From: Vermamoeba vermiformis | Lineage: Eukaryota > Tubulinea > Echinamoebida | Length of the DNA stretch: 64,000 bases | Direction of reading: 5' to 3' | NCBI GenBank assembly: GCA_045837725.1 | Contig: JBEWZL010000257.1 | Coordinates: forward strand, 62,001-126,000 | Part shown: in pieces, positions 1 through 12,328 of the stretch | Layout of the letters: every line of letters starts with the position of its first letter | Position numbering within the stretch: position 1 is the stretch's first letter | The notes under the pieces: model-generated | The model's input: only the letters and a program-made list of their open reading frames with translations | The model's database searches: none | Told to the model about the DNA's origin: nothing | Position numbers and translations under genes: made by a program

Positions 1-51
1 CGGCAGCGTTAGAAATCTATCTTCTTCGGCTAGAACGAACGGTTGTTGCAT
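1..51 (-). CDS. 5' end of an unidentified gene running off the left edge
   Basis: On the minus strand an ATG at 51-49 opens a frame of 17 codons (MQQPFVLAEEDRFLTLP) that stays open to the window edge. The A-rich stretch upstream (61-120) fits a 5' leader. Only the first codons are visible, so nothing can be said about function. The call rests on a single ATG and a short open frame; it could be chance. Confidence 0.3.
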   Translation of the reverse strand, partial: MQQPFVLAEEDRFLTLP

Positions 52-309
52 TGTGGTGAAATTCACTCGGGAAAAAGATTTTGCACTAATTTTTTGCAAT
101 TAACACACGCGTTTCAATTTTCTTACGCTTTCGGAGTAGCTCCGTAACATACCAAACTCTTACTATATTGCATATCTTCGTCGATAAAGCACTCTTAACG
201 TATTGAATTTAACAACCAAGATCTGTGGCTGGATATGCAATCGGATCCAAACCACAAATTTATCGTATTAACAATATTTTACTCTTATTTACAAATATTA
301 CAATGCATA

Positions 310-1681
310 TTACCCGTAATTTCGTAGTTTTTCGCCTTCAGCCTGCACAAACGCTTCATCAATATCATCTTGCGAGAATTCTTTTCCTTTGAATTCTTCC
401 AAGTCAATTTCTCCGTCTTCAAAGCTCTTAATAATTCTAGGAACTTCTTTGTCGATAAAATAGAACGGCAATGACTGGTACATGGACGGACAAATCACGG
501 TATAATCCAACACTATCTTGTTGATGTCCTTATATAATATTGCTGCCGTTTTTAATGCGTTTTCCCATAATGCCTCACGTTCTCTTCGTAAAATTTCTAA
601 TTGACGATTGTATTCTGCCTGTAATTGCGCCTGAAAAAAAATCAAAAAATTTAAAAAAATTCCTCTGTGGCTCACGAAACCACTAATAGGACATAAAATA
701 ATATATATAATAGTATTAGTATTATTATATTAATATTTGGACTAATTACCTCAAATTTCTTGCGCTGTTCAGGAAAGAATTTGTTGAAAATGTAGTTTGC
801 TATCTTGCTCTCAAAGCGATTTGCGTCGCTGAAATCTGGCTTAGGCAATGGCTCGTGAATATCCCTATTTAGTAAACCGGTTAATTATTGCTTTAAAATG
901 CGAGATCCAAATCCGATCGAAAAAACTTTCGGACATTTGTTAACTTGGGAATTAAAATATTCTATTAGTTGGCTTACTTTAAGAAGCAAAAATAATATGT
1001 TTGCTTGAGCATGCCACGAGTAATGCGTAATTCAGTTAAAATATGGTTTTTCATTCGGATCCACATTGGCACGTATCTACAATTGATAAAATTAATACTA
1101 CGACGGATTGCTATATAAATATGATAAGACATGCCCTCTACGAGCCATAAAATCCTCCTGAAAGTTTTTTGAGCCCATCCGTTTAGATTTGACGTAAGTT
1201 GAGCTTGATGCGCTTGGCTTTCCACTCGGCTTTGTGCCAAGCAATACATAATCATCTTCGTCATCCATATCTTGCAAATATGCTAATTTCTCGCCTAGTA
1301 ATTGCCATTAAAATTCAAGAACGTGACCAGATACAGTTGACAATTTATAAAAAAACAATAAAAAATTTAAAACAAAAGCCAATAATTATATTGCTCGTGC
1401 AAATTTTTCGCATATCAACGACAGTAATTTTAGTATAATTATTTCTACGAACCTTGCTTTGCTGGCGGATTTCTTTTCAGACCTTCTCGAATAATCAGAT
1501 CTATTTGCTTCTGGCGCGTTAAAATAGTCGCAACGCCCATAATATTAATATTATCTACATTATGTACAACTGTTCTTCTTCTGATTGTCGGAAATAACGA
1601 CGGAGATCGCGCCAATGATCCGTTCTTTTGGATTTTGCTTACAAATGAGTTCACGCCACGAAAGACAGCTGTTTTGTTCAT
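310..1681 (-). CDS. Unknown 285-residue protein with a mitochondrial-type N-terminus, 4 exons
   Basis: Exons 1681-1453, 1294-1102, 864-750 and 630-310 join in frame (858 nt, 285 aa). The ATG at 1681 is the first in frame. The first 40 residues are rich in Arg, Lys and Ser and almost free of acidic residues (MNKTAVFRGVNSF..., later TIRRRTVV), as in a mitochondrial presequence. An acidic patch (DMDDEDD) follows, then a Ser/Lys-rich linker and, from about residue 140, an alpha-helical charged region (FFPEQRKKFEAQLQAEYNRQ) that may form a coiled coil. The C-terminus is acidic. I do not recognise the family. A mitochondrial ribosome-associated or assembly factor would fit, but that is a guess. The third intron is clear; the second (1101-865, 237 bases) is the least certain junction. 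Confidence 0.5.
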
Positions 1682-2118
1682 TGCAAATACCACGACAATA
1701 CTGACATAAATATTGTTGCTGAAATCATTGTGGTCACGCAGTCATGACGCACAAAAAATGGATGTTATCGCGCGACCTTTTTCAACGAGGGTAAAGGAGA
1801 GTTAATTATCTCTTATAAGTCAAATCAAAAGTACAACAGGTAAAGGTACTGCAAGTTCTACCACTGCTAGAGGTTTAAATCAGTTTCCATCAGGGTGATC
1901 TCCAATCAGTTATGCTCGATCTGAGTAACCGATTTATCGAAACACAATTTTTTAATGTTGTCGTTAACTCCTTTAAAGACATACTCATGCCCATACTCAA
2001 CTGAATCTCCAATAATCTCGTATGACATCGACGGTCATACTTGCCAAAAATAGAAAATATAAAATGATTTCAACGGCTAAACTTTCAATTATACTCAAGA
2101 GTGGCAAGTAAACGCAAC
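1682..2118. other. Divergent intergenic region
   Basis: This lies between the start of the unknown 4-exon gene (minus) and the start of the GPI-type protein gene (plus), so both promoters must be here. I see no open frame, RNA gene or repeat of note. Confidence 0.4.
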
Positions 2119-3922
2119 ATGAAGTTAATTGTTATCTTGTTAGCTGCCGTACTCGCGGCAGTTTCGGCAGTGGATTACGATGGCTATGCTGTTATGCCTT
2201 ACTGCTTTAATGTGACCAACGGCCGATTTAATCTGGATGGTGAGGTGGTTCAATTCGCTGCCTTGCAAATTTGGGGACTCAACAACGCTGTTTTTGTCAA
2301 CGGCATGAACCTAGGTAAATATTCTGAACGCTGACTTAACGGATTTACAATTAAATAAATTTTGCAATATTTTAACGACAATAATTTAGGGTTGGATAGC
2401 AACGCTTACTGGGCTCATGACATGCAAAGAAACGCATCGTTTTTGCAAGCAGATGGCCAGACTACCAACGGCACTCTCAATCCCTTCCTCTACAAAGCTG
2501 CCTACTGGGACTTTGGCATAGCAGGAGATGTATTCTACACGTACGGACTTGGAGATGGAACTTGGGACACGGTCGATCTGGCCATGGCTTTCGCTTTCAA
2601 TCAAACGAATCTGAAAGTGGACAACACTAGCAACTTGAACATTTACTGCCACCCTAATGGTGTTGAAGTACATAACGACAATACTCTTAACGACCTTGAA
2701 GTCGTGCAGCACTTCTACGCGGCTAAGTGTAAGCATCCAAAAATAGATCGGTATATTAATTGAATTTAACTTACCGAAAATAATAGGGAAATATGACAGT
2801 TGGGGACGCGTCGTTGCAGTGGTCACTAATCCTACCAACGCTGATATCTCCGTCAAACTTGGTTTCAATAACAACGCTGGTGCGGATGGCGATACCCAGT
2901 ACCTCGTTAAGAACTCTCGTTATCTCGTACTGTAAGTATAATACCTAATTATATGACGCTATTATTACTGAAATTAAAGATAACGATCTCGGCTAGTCCC
3001 CGAAAATAGTGATTCGATTTAATTTCTTTTCTTGGCGGGAAAAAGAACTGTTACAAACGGAGTGATTACTTACGATCGAATTCTATATAGAGCTGATGCA
3101 GCGAACGATACTGCGCTTCAATCATATAACCAAGGCTTTGGCGACAACCCAATCTCGCTGCATTGGCTGAGCAAAGACACCACGTACCCCGCGCCAACAT
3201 TGGCAGACAAACCTTTGGGCAGTCCTGAAGATGTGAACGTGTACTGGGACGTGACGATCAAGGCCGGTGAAACACAGTCGTTCATGATGATTTTGGTCCA
3301 AAACAGATTAGTCCTGCAAGAAACTTTTGACAACGCGACTTACATTGACTCTAACCCTATGAAGATCTACGACAGTAAGTTCCAATACCGATATCGCTTC
3401 ATATGTAAAGTCTAGCCGTCACTCTCATCGTGATATGCCATATATCAATATATACGGCGATGATGTATCTCATTGGATCTGACGTAAAGTGCTCGTCTAG
3501 ACGACATTTTTTCACGGCTGAATGAATGAGTTCTAACGAGCAATTTTTTCGCAGGTTTGTCCTCAGATGTATTGTCAACTCTTAAGAACTTCAATGCATG
3601 TGCAGCCACAGCACCAACAGTGACAGTGACCGAGACTTCGTCGTGCACCGTTGCAGGAGGCTCAGCATCACTCACCATTACTGACTACGATCTGTCATTC
3701 GGTCTCGTGCTCGTTGATAGCACTGGCGCGCAGCACAGCGTAGTCAACAATGTCGTGTCTGCACCTGAAGGCGACTACAGCATTGTCGTGTCGCTCTTCT
3801 CGGGCTGTGAACCTGAGATTCACTCGGGTTCTGTCTCGTGTCCCGCTAAAACTAGCTCGTCATCTCGTTATGGAGTCGCCGCTATTTTGATGCTTGCTCT
3901 TTCGTTTGTCTGGTTATTTTAA
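2119..3922 (+). CDS. Secreted, probably GPI-anchored surface protein, 5 exons
   Basis: Exons 2119-2314, 2390-2728, 2787-2931, 3046-3374 and 3555-3922 join without frame conflict (1377 nt, 458 aa). The protein starts with a signal peptide (MKLIVILLAAVLAAVSA) and ends in a Ser-rich spacer followed by a hydrophobic tail with no basic residue after it (SSSSRYGVAAILMLALSFVW), typical of a GPI-attachment signal. The middle is rich in Asn, Trp and Tyr with many N-glycosylation sequons, and late Cys residues could form disulphides. I do not recognise a catalytic motif; a lectin or glycan-binding role would fit the composition but is a guess. The acceptor of exon 4 (GGGAAAAAG, 3037-3045) is chosen because it alone restores the frame. 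Confidence 0.75.
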
Positions 3923-4996
3923 TTAAAAATAAAAAATAAGGAAATTATTAGAAAAATGAGGATTGCCTGATTAGCCATTACACTTGCCTTGCGCATTATA
4001 TTTCATCGTTGATATAATTAATGGAATACAAATAATACTTTGTATCCTTCGTCTTGTGTTAGTGAAATGAAACTGAGGGTAAAACTAGTCCGTCATTCTT
4101 TTCTGCAATAATACGTCAAGTGCACAACACCTAAACTGCGTTAATTGTACGAAGACGAGCGTAAGCGAAATTTATTGCAGGTATGCGTGGATCGATCTCA
4201 CAAATGGCGCGCACTCTCGAAAAGCTTCCGTAAATTGGCTTTTTCCGCAATTCCTGCGTATAAAAATACGAGATGAATTATAACGGTAGATACCATTTTT
4301 TTTCTAATTTTGTATTTGAGATGCGCACATCTGAAAGCTGAAGCACACAAGTATTGATTTAGCTGCTTACTAGTTTGTAATTTTTTTAACAGTGCATCTA
4401 ATCGTTTTTTCAACAGAGCTCTTGAGACGCTTTTCGAGCAGATGCCGTCAAAACATGCTACAGATCATAGGAATTGCAGCCAATTAAGGTATTTTGGTAA
4501 ATCAACATGGTTTAACACGATAAATGAAAGATATTGTCATTTAAACGCCTCAGGAATCCTTATTCCTTATTTGGCAAAATGCCCGACGTCCGATGATAAC
4601 GGCTTACGATTTAAACAACATCAACTGCGTTGGTAGTCTACTTACGCTTATGTTATTATATTAAAAAATGCCTTCTAGCGTGTATATAGCGTACTCGAGC
4701 GAAGAACAGCACACAATATAATGAATTACGTGGATTTCGGAGTAATAACCATAAAAGGTACTGATCGCAAGCTATAAATCGTATCAACTGATAATTTATA
4801 TATAATTTACTAATTGACACCGATAACACCATTTGAAGGAGCTGAATCAAACGTAAGTTTTAAGTTTAAAAATTCAGGCGGATCCTGGCAGTTGCCTTAG
4901 ATTAGAATCAAACAGGAATATGCCTTCTCTTAGTATTTTATATCAAGAAATAGTTACCGCAGAATAATTTATTAATAATTGCTATCTGATAGTGAA
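3923..4996. other. Intergenic, no supported gene
   Basis: This AT-rich stretch holds only short open frames on either strand (the longest is about 70 codons) with no splice partners or recognisable motifs. The last few hundred bases should contain the promoter of the type II membrane protein gene. Confidence 0.4.
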
Positions 4997-6970
4997 ATGG
5001 GAGTCGCAGACAAATTAAAACAAGTCAAGCCCTGGATGTGGGGAGTTGGCGCAGCAGGAGTAGCCGTCATAATTATCGTCATCGTAGTTCCTGTCGTAGT
5101 CATAGGCCAGCAGCAGCAACAAGGCAGTTCTGGCTCTTGGACCGATCCACTGACCAACACCAACGGCGAGATCAATTGGGATTGGTATCGCTACGTAGCC
5201 GAGAACTACAACACTAAGAACATAACAGACTGGAGATTTGGTCCAAAATACTCGAACTTTCATTCCGAATCCGAATCCTTTCCGACAGTCTATCAACCTT
5301 ACCCCGATGGCCTCGTAGCGGTCAATACGAAACATAATTGGTGCCGCGTTGAGCCTGGCGAGGATGGAGACCCTGGCGCAGGTTGGATAACTTCAGGCCA
5401 GATGCTTTTTATTCCCGACGAATCTGCGGATGGAGACTTCAAGTACGGCTGTTCGAATATGCGAAACTCCGATGGTGCTATTTCATTCACTGACGACGGT
5501 CTTTGCATGAGAATACGCTCAGAGTGGCGAGCTGATTGGTGGAATAGAAATGCTATCAGCGTTCCCGGAACACCTGCAGTAGCACAATACGCCAACATCA
5601 GCAACGGTCAGTTGGCTATTCCACCCGTGGCAATTGCACGTGGTGCCGGAGGTGCCTCCGTAACTGGATTCATCGCATTTAAAAACGGTTTGATTGGCGC
5701 TGCTGGTACCGGCAATGACGGATATGCCGCTGAAGACTTCAATTCTTTGACGGCCCAACTCGATGCGAACAAGTATCCAACAGCCATGGTAGTCACAAAC
5801 AACAACGAATTTGTCTTTGTAACCACGTGGGACCCTCAAGAACGCAAGGGCCAGATCGCCGTCTTGGCCGTGAAGAACCGACAAAATGCCCAAGAAACTC
5901 GATTCTATTGGGGATTTCCAGGCTGGCCTATCATCCGTGGCGTTAAGCTTCTCGGCTACATCGATCTTCCATTCGCTGCGCCGCTCTCTATCGATGTCAC
6001 GGTCAGTACAGTCCTTGGCAACACCCGTGGATTCGGCACCAACGTAGATACTGGCGATTTTTCCGTGCAAGCCAACCGGGACTTGTGGTTCAATCGCACG
6101 TGGACAGATGTCAATAATGACAAGTGGAAGCAAACAGCGCAATCTGGCTACGTTATTGTGGCCTCACGTGCTGAAAACAAAGTCGCGTTTGTGGACCTCA
6201 GACCGCTGCTTCAATATTATCGCAAGATGTACTTAACTACTCAAGAAAACTACGATCAAACAACAAACGAAGGTTCAGCTGAAAATCAATGGCCGTTCAG
6301 TTTCAAATATGCACCGGAACAAGTCCCCGTCGTCGTGAAAGTTCTTGACATTGAAGAGCCAACAGCTGTTTCGACGGGCACTTGGTGGAACACACCGACC
6401 GTGCCCCGGTCTGAAAGTAAGCACGAACAACAGCTGCCGCTAATGACAGCTTATATTGCTTCAATGGACGGCACTGTGCGCATGTACAACGTCACCAGTT
6501 TGATCATTCCTGATGCCCCAGCGGATGTACCCGACGAGCCGTGGAACACATTCCAAGTCGGAAAAAATCCTACGCAGATCTTCCACGGATTTTTCAGCAC
6601 TGCCAATGATGACTTGCAGATTGTGTGTCGTGGCGATCGATCGATCTATTACGTCTTTTACAACGGAACAATTACGGAGGTGCTCCGAGACTCGAGAATT
6701 CAAGATCCAGTCAACGTGTACGTGTCAATCAATTACGCTGGATACGGCGGTAGAGGTCCAGGCAAAGCTATTTACTCCTTCGTTATGTCCGTGATGGATT
6801 TTGAAGGCAAACAAGTGCTCGCGTACATGGTGAATGATTTGCGAAACAACAATGGCGAGTCAGTTAACTACACTAATCCGAATACTGGCGAAGAATTGAA
6901 GTACATGTTCGGCTGGGCTAATCCGACTAAAGGTTATCCATTTATGGCCAACGCTGATGAAGTCATTTAA
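4997..6970 (+). CDS. Type II single-pass membrane protein with a large ectodomain, intronless
   Basis: One uninterrupted frame of 657 codons from the ATG at 4997. The first 22 residues are cytoplasmic (MGVADKLKQVKPW...). One strongly hydrophobic segment follows at about residues 20-42 (VAVIIIVIVVPVVVIG), then a QQQQQ run and about 610 extracellular residues. Positive charges before the segment and no cleavage site point to a signal anchor (type II). The ectodomain is rich in Trp, Tyr, Gly and Asn and has sequons; phrases such as YIASMDGTVRMYNV and VIVASRAENKVAFVDLR look like beta-propeller blades, but no family is recognised. An AATAAA poly(A) signal lies at 6981, and the 3' end faces the lyase-like gene. 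It lacks introns, unlike its neighbours. Confidence 0.85.
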   Translation: MGVADKLKQVKPWMWGVGAAGVAVIIIVIVVPVVVIGQQQQQGSSGSWTDPLTNTNGEINWDWYRYVAENYNTKNITDWRFGPKYSNFHSESESFPTVYQPYPDGLVAVNTKHNWCRVEPGEDGDPGAGWITSGQMLFIPDESADGDFKYGCSNMRNSDGAISFTDDGLCMRIRSEWRADWWNRNAISVPGTPAVAQYANISNGQLAIPPVAIARGAGGASVTGFIAFKNGLIGAAGTGNDGYAAEDFNSLTAQLDANKYPTAMVVTNNNEFVFVTTWDPQERKGQIAVLAVKNRQNAQETRFYWGFPGWPIIRGVKLLGYIDLPFAAPLSIDVTVSTVLGNTRGFGTNVDTGDFSVQANRDLWFNRTWTDVNNDKWKQTAQSGYVIVASRAENKVAFVDLRPLLQYYRKMYLTTQENYDQTTNEGSAENQWPFSFKYAPEQVPVVVKVLDIEEPTAVSTGTWWNTPTVPRSESKHEQQLPLMTAYIASMDGTVRMYNVTSLIIPDAPADVPDEPWNTFQVGKNPTQIFHGFFSTANDDLQIVCRGDRSIYYVFYNGTITEVLRDSRIQDPVNVYVSINYAGYGGRGPGKAIYSFVMSVMDFEGKQVLAYMVNDLRNNNGESVNYTNPNTGEELKYMFGWANPTKGYPFMANADEVI

Positions 6971-7019
6971 ATGTTTGTCAAATAAATTAGTAAATTAGCG
7001 CTATCCAAAAGGAGCACTT

Positions 7020-10000
7020 TTATTCTAACCTAAAAATCACTAATCTATCACGAACTATTAAAAATCTTAAAACAAAGCAAGACCAATAATCGCCAACGTG
7101 ACAACACTGAGCCAAGTCAACAGAAACAGCCAAACTACCCACTTCTTGAGAAGAATTATCTACAATAATATCACCAGTAGCAGATCCAGGCAAGGTGAAA
7201 GCAATTGGCGTGTTTGAATAACTGGCCGGTGGCAGAGTCAACACGTTAGTGCTCGATGGTTGAACGACATTTGACATTGGGGACATGTTTGACGCGTCAT
7301 CGAACGAGAACAACGCAATGTATGTTGGAGCTGTCGCGTTTGAGTCAAAGTAGAAGTATTGATAATTTCCTAATTAAGACGCTGGTTAGATTTAATCTCG
7401 AAAAAAACTCCACTTCATACCGTTGCGATAGAAAGGTCCTTGGCCGAATGGAACTCCGACAGCTGATGCTGCCCACCAGTTGCACACAGATTGATTGAAA
7501 CTAGCCTTTGGGACTATCGGACGAGCACAATGGACGGCATGATAACGCACTGAATTACGAAGTTAACACGATAATTCAATCGTTAATCAAGTCCTATCGT
7601 ACCTGCAGTAGCCACAGGAGTCCATCTAAACACCACTCGTGTGTCACCTGCTTTGCGATAAGCAACGAGATCCGTGACTTTGTTGGGCGGTTTTTTGTCG
7701 TCACGAGTGTGGTTTTTCACGCGAATGAAGAGTCTGGATAATAGATCGTTAGTGCCTCGTAATGCATGCATAATGACGAATATTACCTATTCTCGAACTG
7801 TCCGGTCCATTTTCTGAATTCTCCCCAAGGTCTATCACCGCCATTCAAACCAGCTCGGACGTACTAATGAAATGTTACCACTAAGCAGACATAAATATAC
7901 TATATATACTTACGTTGATGGTATGGTTAATGAACCAGTCATGGCCCGTGATCAAGTACACGAACATTTCTGGGTCAACCAAAGTCAACGCCGTGTTGGC
8001 AGAGGTTGAATTCGGATACTGTCCGCGATTTCTATAATCAGGGAATTGACCGTAGTTGTAGTTCCAATCAGCCAAGCCGTACAAATGGTTGAACGCTTCA
8101 GCCATGTATTGAGCGTACGTGTCATTTGTTGTTGCGCCGTACATAAGCTCTAATTCAAAACGATAAGTCAACATAACACACTTATAATCAAACGACTGCA
8201 GATTGGTACAGAAGGTGTAAATGTCAAAATGTCACTTGTCAAAAGTGTCAAAAGTGTCAATTCTACGGTCATACCGCTCCAGTAGTTAGCATTCCATCGC
8301 ATGAGGTATCCAGTTTGATAACCAGCAGTAGTCGAGTCACCGTAGTAAGGGTTCGTTGTAGGCACGACGTAATTGCGGAAATAAACCGCCATTTGATTGA
8401 TGATGCGCAAGTCACCTGTTGCTTTGAACGCTGACAACGCATGATTCAAGGCATGACCCATCCCTCGGTGGCTCACTGATGAGTAGCGTTAGACATTAGT
8501 CTATTTTTCATTGCACGTACTGTCAGGAACAGGGTCTTTTTGGTGCAATCTGACTTGTCTGAACTGCGCGACAAATTTCATCCAGTCTTTGTACCACAAG
8601 TTGCCAGTCAGATAGTAGGCCTCGTCAACATGGTAAAACCATGCTGTTATAAAGTTAGTCTTTTTAAAATTAAATAGGGCTAAATAGGCCCTACCATGCT
8701 CGTCATCTCTCGCGTCATAGATTCGAAGGGTGCCGTTGAAAATGGGTGCTGTCACCACCGGAACTACGTCCGCAGGCCGTAAAATATATTAAAGATTGTC
8801 ATTAAGCTAGGAGGTGTTCACACTTACACCTAGAAACTGTCTCCAATTGCCTTCACAGTAGCCGTTTTCAGTTAACTTCACTGCAGGAAAATCCTTGAAA
8901 TAGTCGTAGTGCGCAAGCCTTTAGAATTGTTAGAACAATATAAACGAATAATTTTTTACGACTTACCATTGAGGACGAAGATTCAGCTCACCAATAATGT
9001 AATTTCTTGCCATGAAGTAGTCCGCAGGATCTTCCGAAGCGATCACATTGGCAGCTGCGTCGGGCCAACTACCAGGAACGCAGCTGTTAGCACGGTATAT
9101 ACCCTTGGGGTCTCCAAACGTAGACATGGTATGAAATTGCAAGTCAGGGGCATCCTTTCTCACACGAATATCTGCCATTCGTTAGATGAAATTCCCTAAT
9201 TTTCCGCGTGTCAAAAGTGTCACTTACTCGTAGGATTAGAAGGAGCGTCAATCGGTACAGCACCGCCCAGATCCAATGTAGCTTTTGTCTGTGCATACCA
9301 GCTCGTGGGTACAATAGCAACAGGGGGGTTGTGGAATAATTTGATGACGTTCGTAACAGACTCAGACGACACATTTGCATTGTGGAAGTATAAGAACGAC
9401 TCCTTGTAGATGTGGGTCATGTCAGCTAAGTAATACAGACCAGAAGGGTTGAGACCCCATGGCTTGAAAATACTCGTCCACGTGGCTGAGCCCCTTGGGA
9501 ACAGTTGCAGTGAAACTTTGTTGCCGGCCGCTTGCAGAGCATTAGGCCATCGCTCCCAGAAATGACGAATAGTCGATGTTACGGCAACATTAGAGCTCGT
9601 GTCTTGAAGTGACAGCCAAACAAAGTTGCTTTGATTGTTCACGGACTTGACAACTGATTCGCCGTCGTACAAATCTCCTTTCAACAGTCCACTTTGGAAC
9701 AAACGAACATTGGGATAGCTTCCCACCTTCTCATATACGGATCTATAAATAATCGTTAATGTAACGCTGGTGAGCACCACGAAATTTCACTACATACTTG
9801 TCAGCCATGCCCACCCGAACACGGTTAGTGTTGAAATTAGTCAAAGTGAATTCGACGTTCATCTCTTTGAAGTAGAGGTACCACGAGAGAGGAACTTTTG
9901 CAGAGTTTTGCACTTGGTAGTCGAGGTACACGAATGGTTTGCCCGCGTAAGCGTACAAACGAACCGCTGCTCCACGCTTCAATAGGCCTCTGCATACATT

Positions 10001-11020
10001 GTTAAAAATAACGAAATTTCAGTAAGAGACTCTCGTAAACTTACACGTCAGTTCCGTTATAGAGTGTCGGATAGTCCACGCGAATGACCGCTCGAAGAGG
10101 ACCACTTTCTTCAACTTCCCACGTCAGATCTGACCTTTGTGCATCGTACTGAGTGCTAGTACCGTCTCTTTCAATAAGTACACCACCGTTCTGGAAAAAT
10201 GATTAGTATTGGATCTGGGTATCACATTCGACAGGCATACCTTTGCATTGTGAGAAATGACTTTTTCTTTGTCTTCAAAGACTTTGTTACCGTTAGCATC
10301 AAACCACAGCTCGTTGATGACGGTGAAAGCACTTTTGCGAAGAACAAACTTCAACGGACCCTAATTATTGACAGAATCAGAAACCACGTGTTAAAAATCA
10401 CGTGCCGACAAGAATCACTCACCGTAATAACAATAGTAGCGTTAGACGTATCTTGTACCGTAACTGGAACTGCAGGGCGCAATGCTTGTCCGGACAAGTC
10501 ATCGCGGACAAAGTACTGCTGGATACCGCTCGTCGGAGTCCTAAAGGAAAACGAATAAATTAAAAACTTTGACTTTCAGACCGCTAAATTTCGTTTCGCT
10601 TGCCCGCTAAACGCTGGCACAGATGGCTGGAAGTGCACCGTGACGTGACGAAGATACTGCGGGGTCGCCGTCCAATATCTGTTCAAGACCTCAAATTGAG
10701 CTGGAACTGCGGTGCCATTTTCATCCACCACGCGAAGTTTCTGAGTGTCAGTGAGTGCGCCAAAGGGAAGCGGGAGTACGAGTGTGACAGGGACTATAAA
10801 ACAAAAAGTAATTAACCTAGTTTGAAGATGAGGGTGTTTATGCCGTACATCCATCGGTGCCTGTCCAAGCAGTTTCTTTCACCGTGATTGGTACATTTAG
10901 TAGCATTGCCGAGCCTATCAAAAGAGCATTTAGCCAACAGAAAGTTAAGATGGTTGTAAGCGAGTTTGAATTACCGAACAAGGCTATGAGCAACAATATC
11001 GTACGCTGCATCGTAGTCAT
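7020..11020 (-). CDS. Secreted PcRGLX/YetA-like (rhamnogalacturonan lyase family) enzyme, 17 exons
   Basis: Seventeen exons: 11020-10975, 10914-10849, 10793-10604, 10540-10423, 10360-10241, 10190-10045, 9989-9798, 9742-9228, 9171-8967, 8918-8830, 8763-8521, 8475-8275, 8149-7914, 7863-7787, 7733-7603, 7549-7421, 7369-7020 (3054 nt, 1017 aa). A signal peptide (MTTMQRTILLLIALFG) is followed by a segment of the type PVTLVLPLPFGAL...LRVVDENGTAVPAQ, which resembles the N-terminal RIFT-barrel of exo-rhamnogalacturonan lyases PcRGLX/YetA. The middle is Trp- and Tyr-rich and helical, fitting an alpha/alpha toroid with an invariant-looking RGMGHALNHAL. Role inferred: extracellular breakdown of a plant or bacterial polysaccharide. 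Intron 3 has a GC donor (10603). The last exon read in frame ends oddly, while the next frame encodes a membrane-anchor-like tail (see findings). Family call by motif memory only. Confidence 0.65.
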
Positions 11021-12328
11021 GCAGTTGTTGCAATAATTTCACGAACGAAAAGAATATAAAAAACTCTCGCAACAGAAAGACTTTTATAACCGGCCCAAAT
11101 GAGAATCTTACTGCGATCCAGGACCATGCCACGGAATTTCGTGAAAAATCGATGCTAATGGCACCGGACGTATATAATGTACCGCGCAATCGTATCCGTC
11201 CTCTTTGAAATTTACCTAATCTGACATACTGTCATGCGAAAACATCTTCGTACAGATACACCCTACCGAAAGGTAACTCCGTTAATGATTACGCTAGTCT
11301 TGAAAGGGACTTGTAGCATAAGCAATCAAGTTAGAGGAATACGGGTGGACCTACTATGGGAGAGAATCCAGAGCTGTCACGTCGCATCGTGCTGACAGTA
11401 ATATTGAAAATGTTCTTCTGTTGCTAGCGGACCTATTGTCATGTCAATGATGGTGTCTAATCGAAGACTTCTTCTCGTTTCGCTAGTCACATAAACAAGC
11501 TGGTTCGCCGCTACAAAAGACCAGATCCGGTTAGCGAAATCTTTCCTACCGCAAGACAATGGCGTTAGAACTGTGAATGTATAGGGAAATACACTTACAC
11601 TAACGATACACTTTAATATGGCAGATGCAAAAACACGGTAAATCTGCACGTCACAAATCAAAAGGTTGCACGCACCGAAAGAGTCCTAAATCCGAGTTCT
11701 AGTCACCGGAATAGCTGTATTGTGTTCCTTTTGTGCCATCAAACGAGATCATAATTCGAGAAAAAGCTTTTCTTTCTGTTGAAAAGAAAGTCGGACTCGA
11801 ACTTAACAAGTGTTGAAGGGGATCTCCACATCAAGACCTATTTAATCAAGACACTGTTAGCGCGTCCATTAATGGTAGCAACGCTGCTAATCAGTGTTCA
11901 AGCTGCTAAGATTACATCAATTCTAAGTTAACTTAATTTAATTTGAAATTCTTTTGCACTCGGCTTCGAACGAAATACTAATTACTTAATATTATTATTT
12001 TTCTAATAATTGTACTATTATTATTTTATACCCGAATTATTTTTTTGTTCGATTGTAATAAATAAAATTGGGCAGTGGTTTCGACCACAGGGTCGAGCTA
12101 TCCTTCTTGGCTATAATTACGTACTTAATTATCGTAGTGGTACTGAAAGTGAAGCTTTAATTGTGTTCTTATTGAATTGCGCGCTTTACAAACCAAAAAA
12201 CTTTTCGTTTCTTTTTTTAAAAAGTCAAGACGAGTCCTATACGCAACAAGTGAGCACTTACTTACTTACGTGAGCACTTCAACTATAATGTAATCATTAC
12301 ATTTTACTTCTTGGAGAACGATTTAACT
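11021..12328. other. Intergenic, no supported gene
   Basis: Divergent spacer between the lyase-like gene (minus) and the F-box/ankyrin gene (plus). A 95-codon minus-strand frame (11661-11377) and an 87-codon plus frame (12010-12273) are present, but neither has homology that I recognise or consistent splice sites. Confidence 0.4.

Noticed and set aside
2386-2874. 162-codon minus-strand frame
   Set aside because: Opposite exons 2 and 3 of the GPI-type protein, whose spliced frame is far better supported.
5519-6142. 207-codon minus-strand frame
   Set aside because: Lies fully opposite the intact type II membrane protein gene; composition is that of a shadow frame.
11377-11661. 95-codon minus-strand frame
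   Set aside because: Contains intron-like signals but I could not join it to a start or another exon; left as intergenic.
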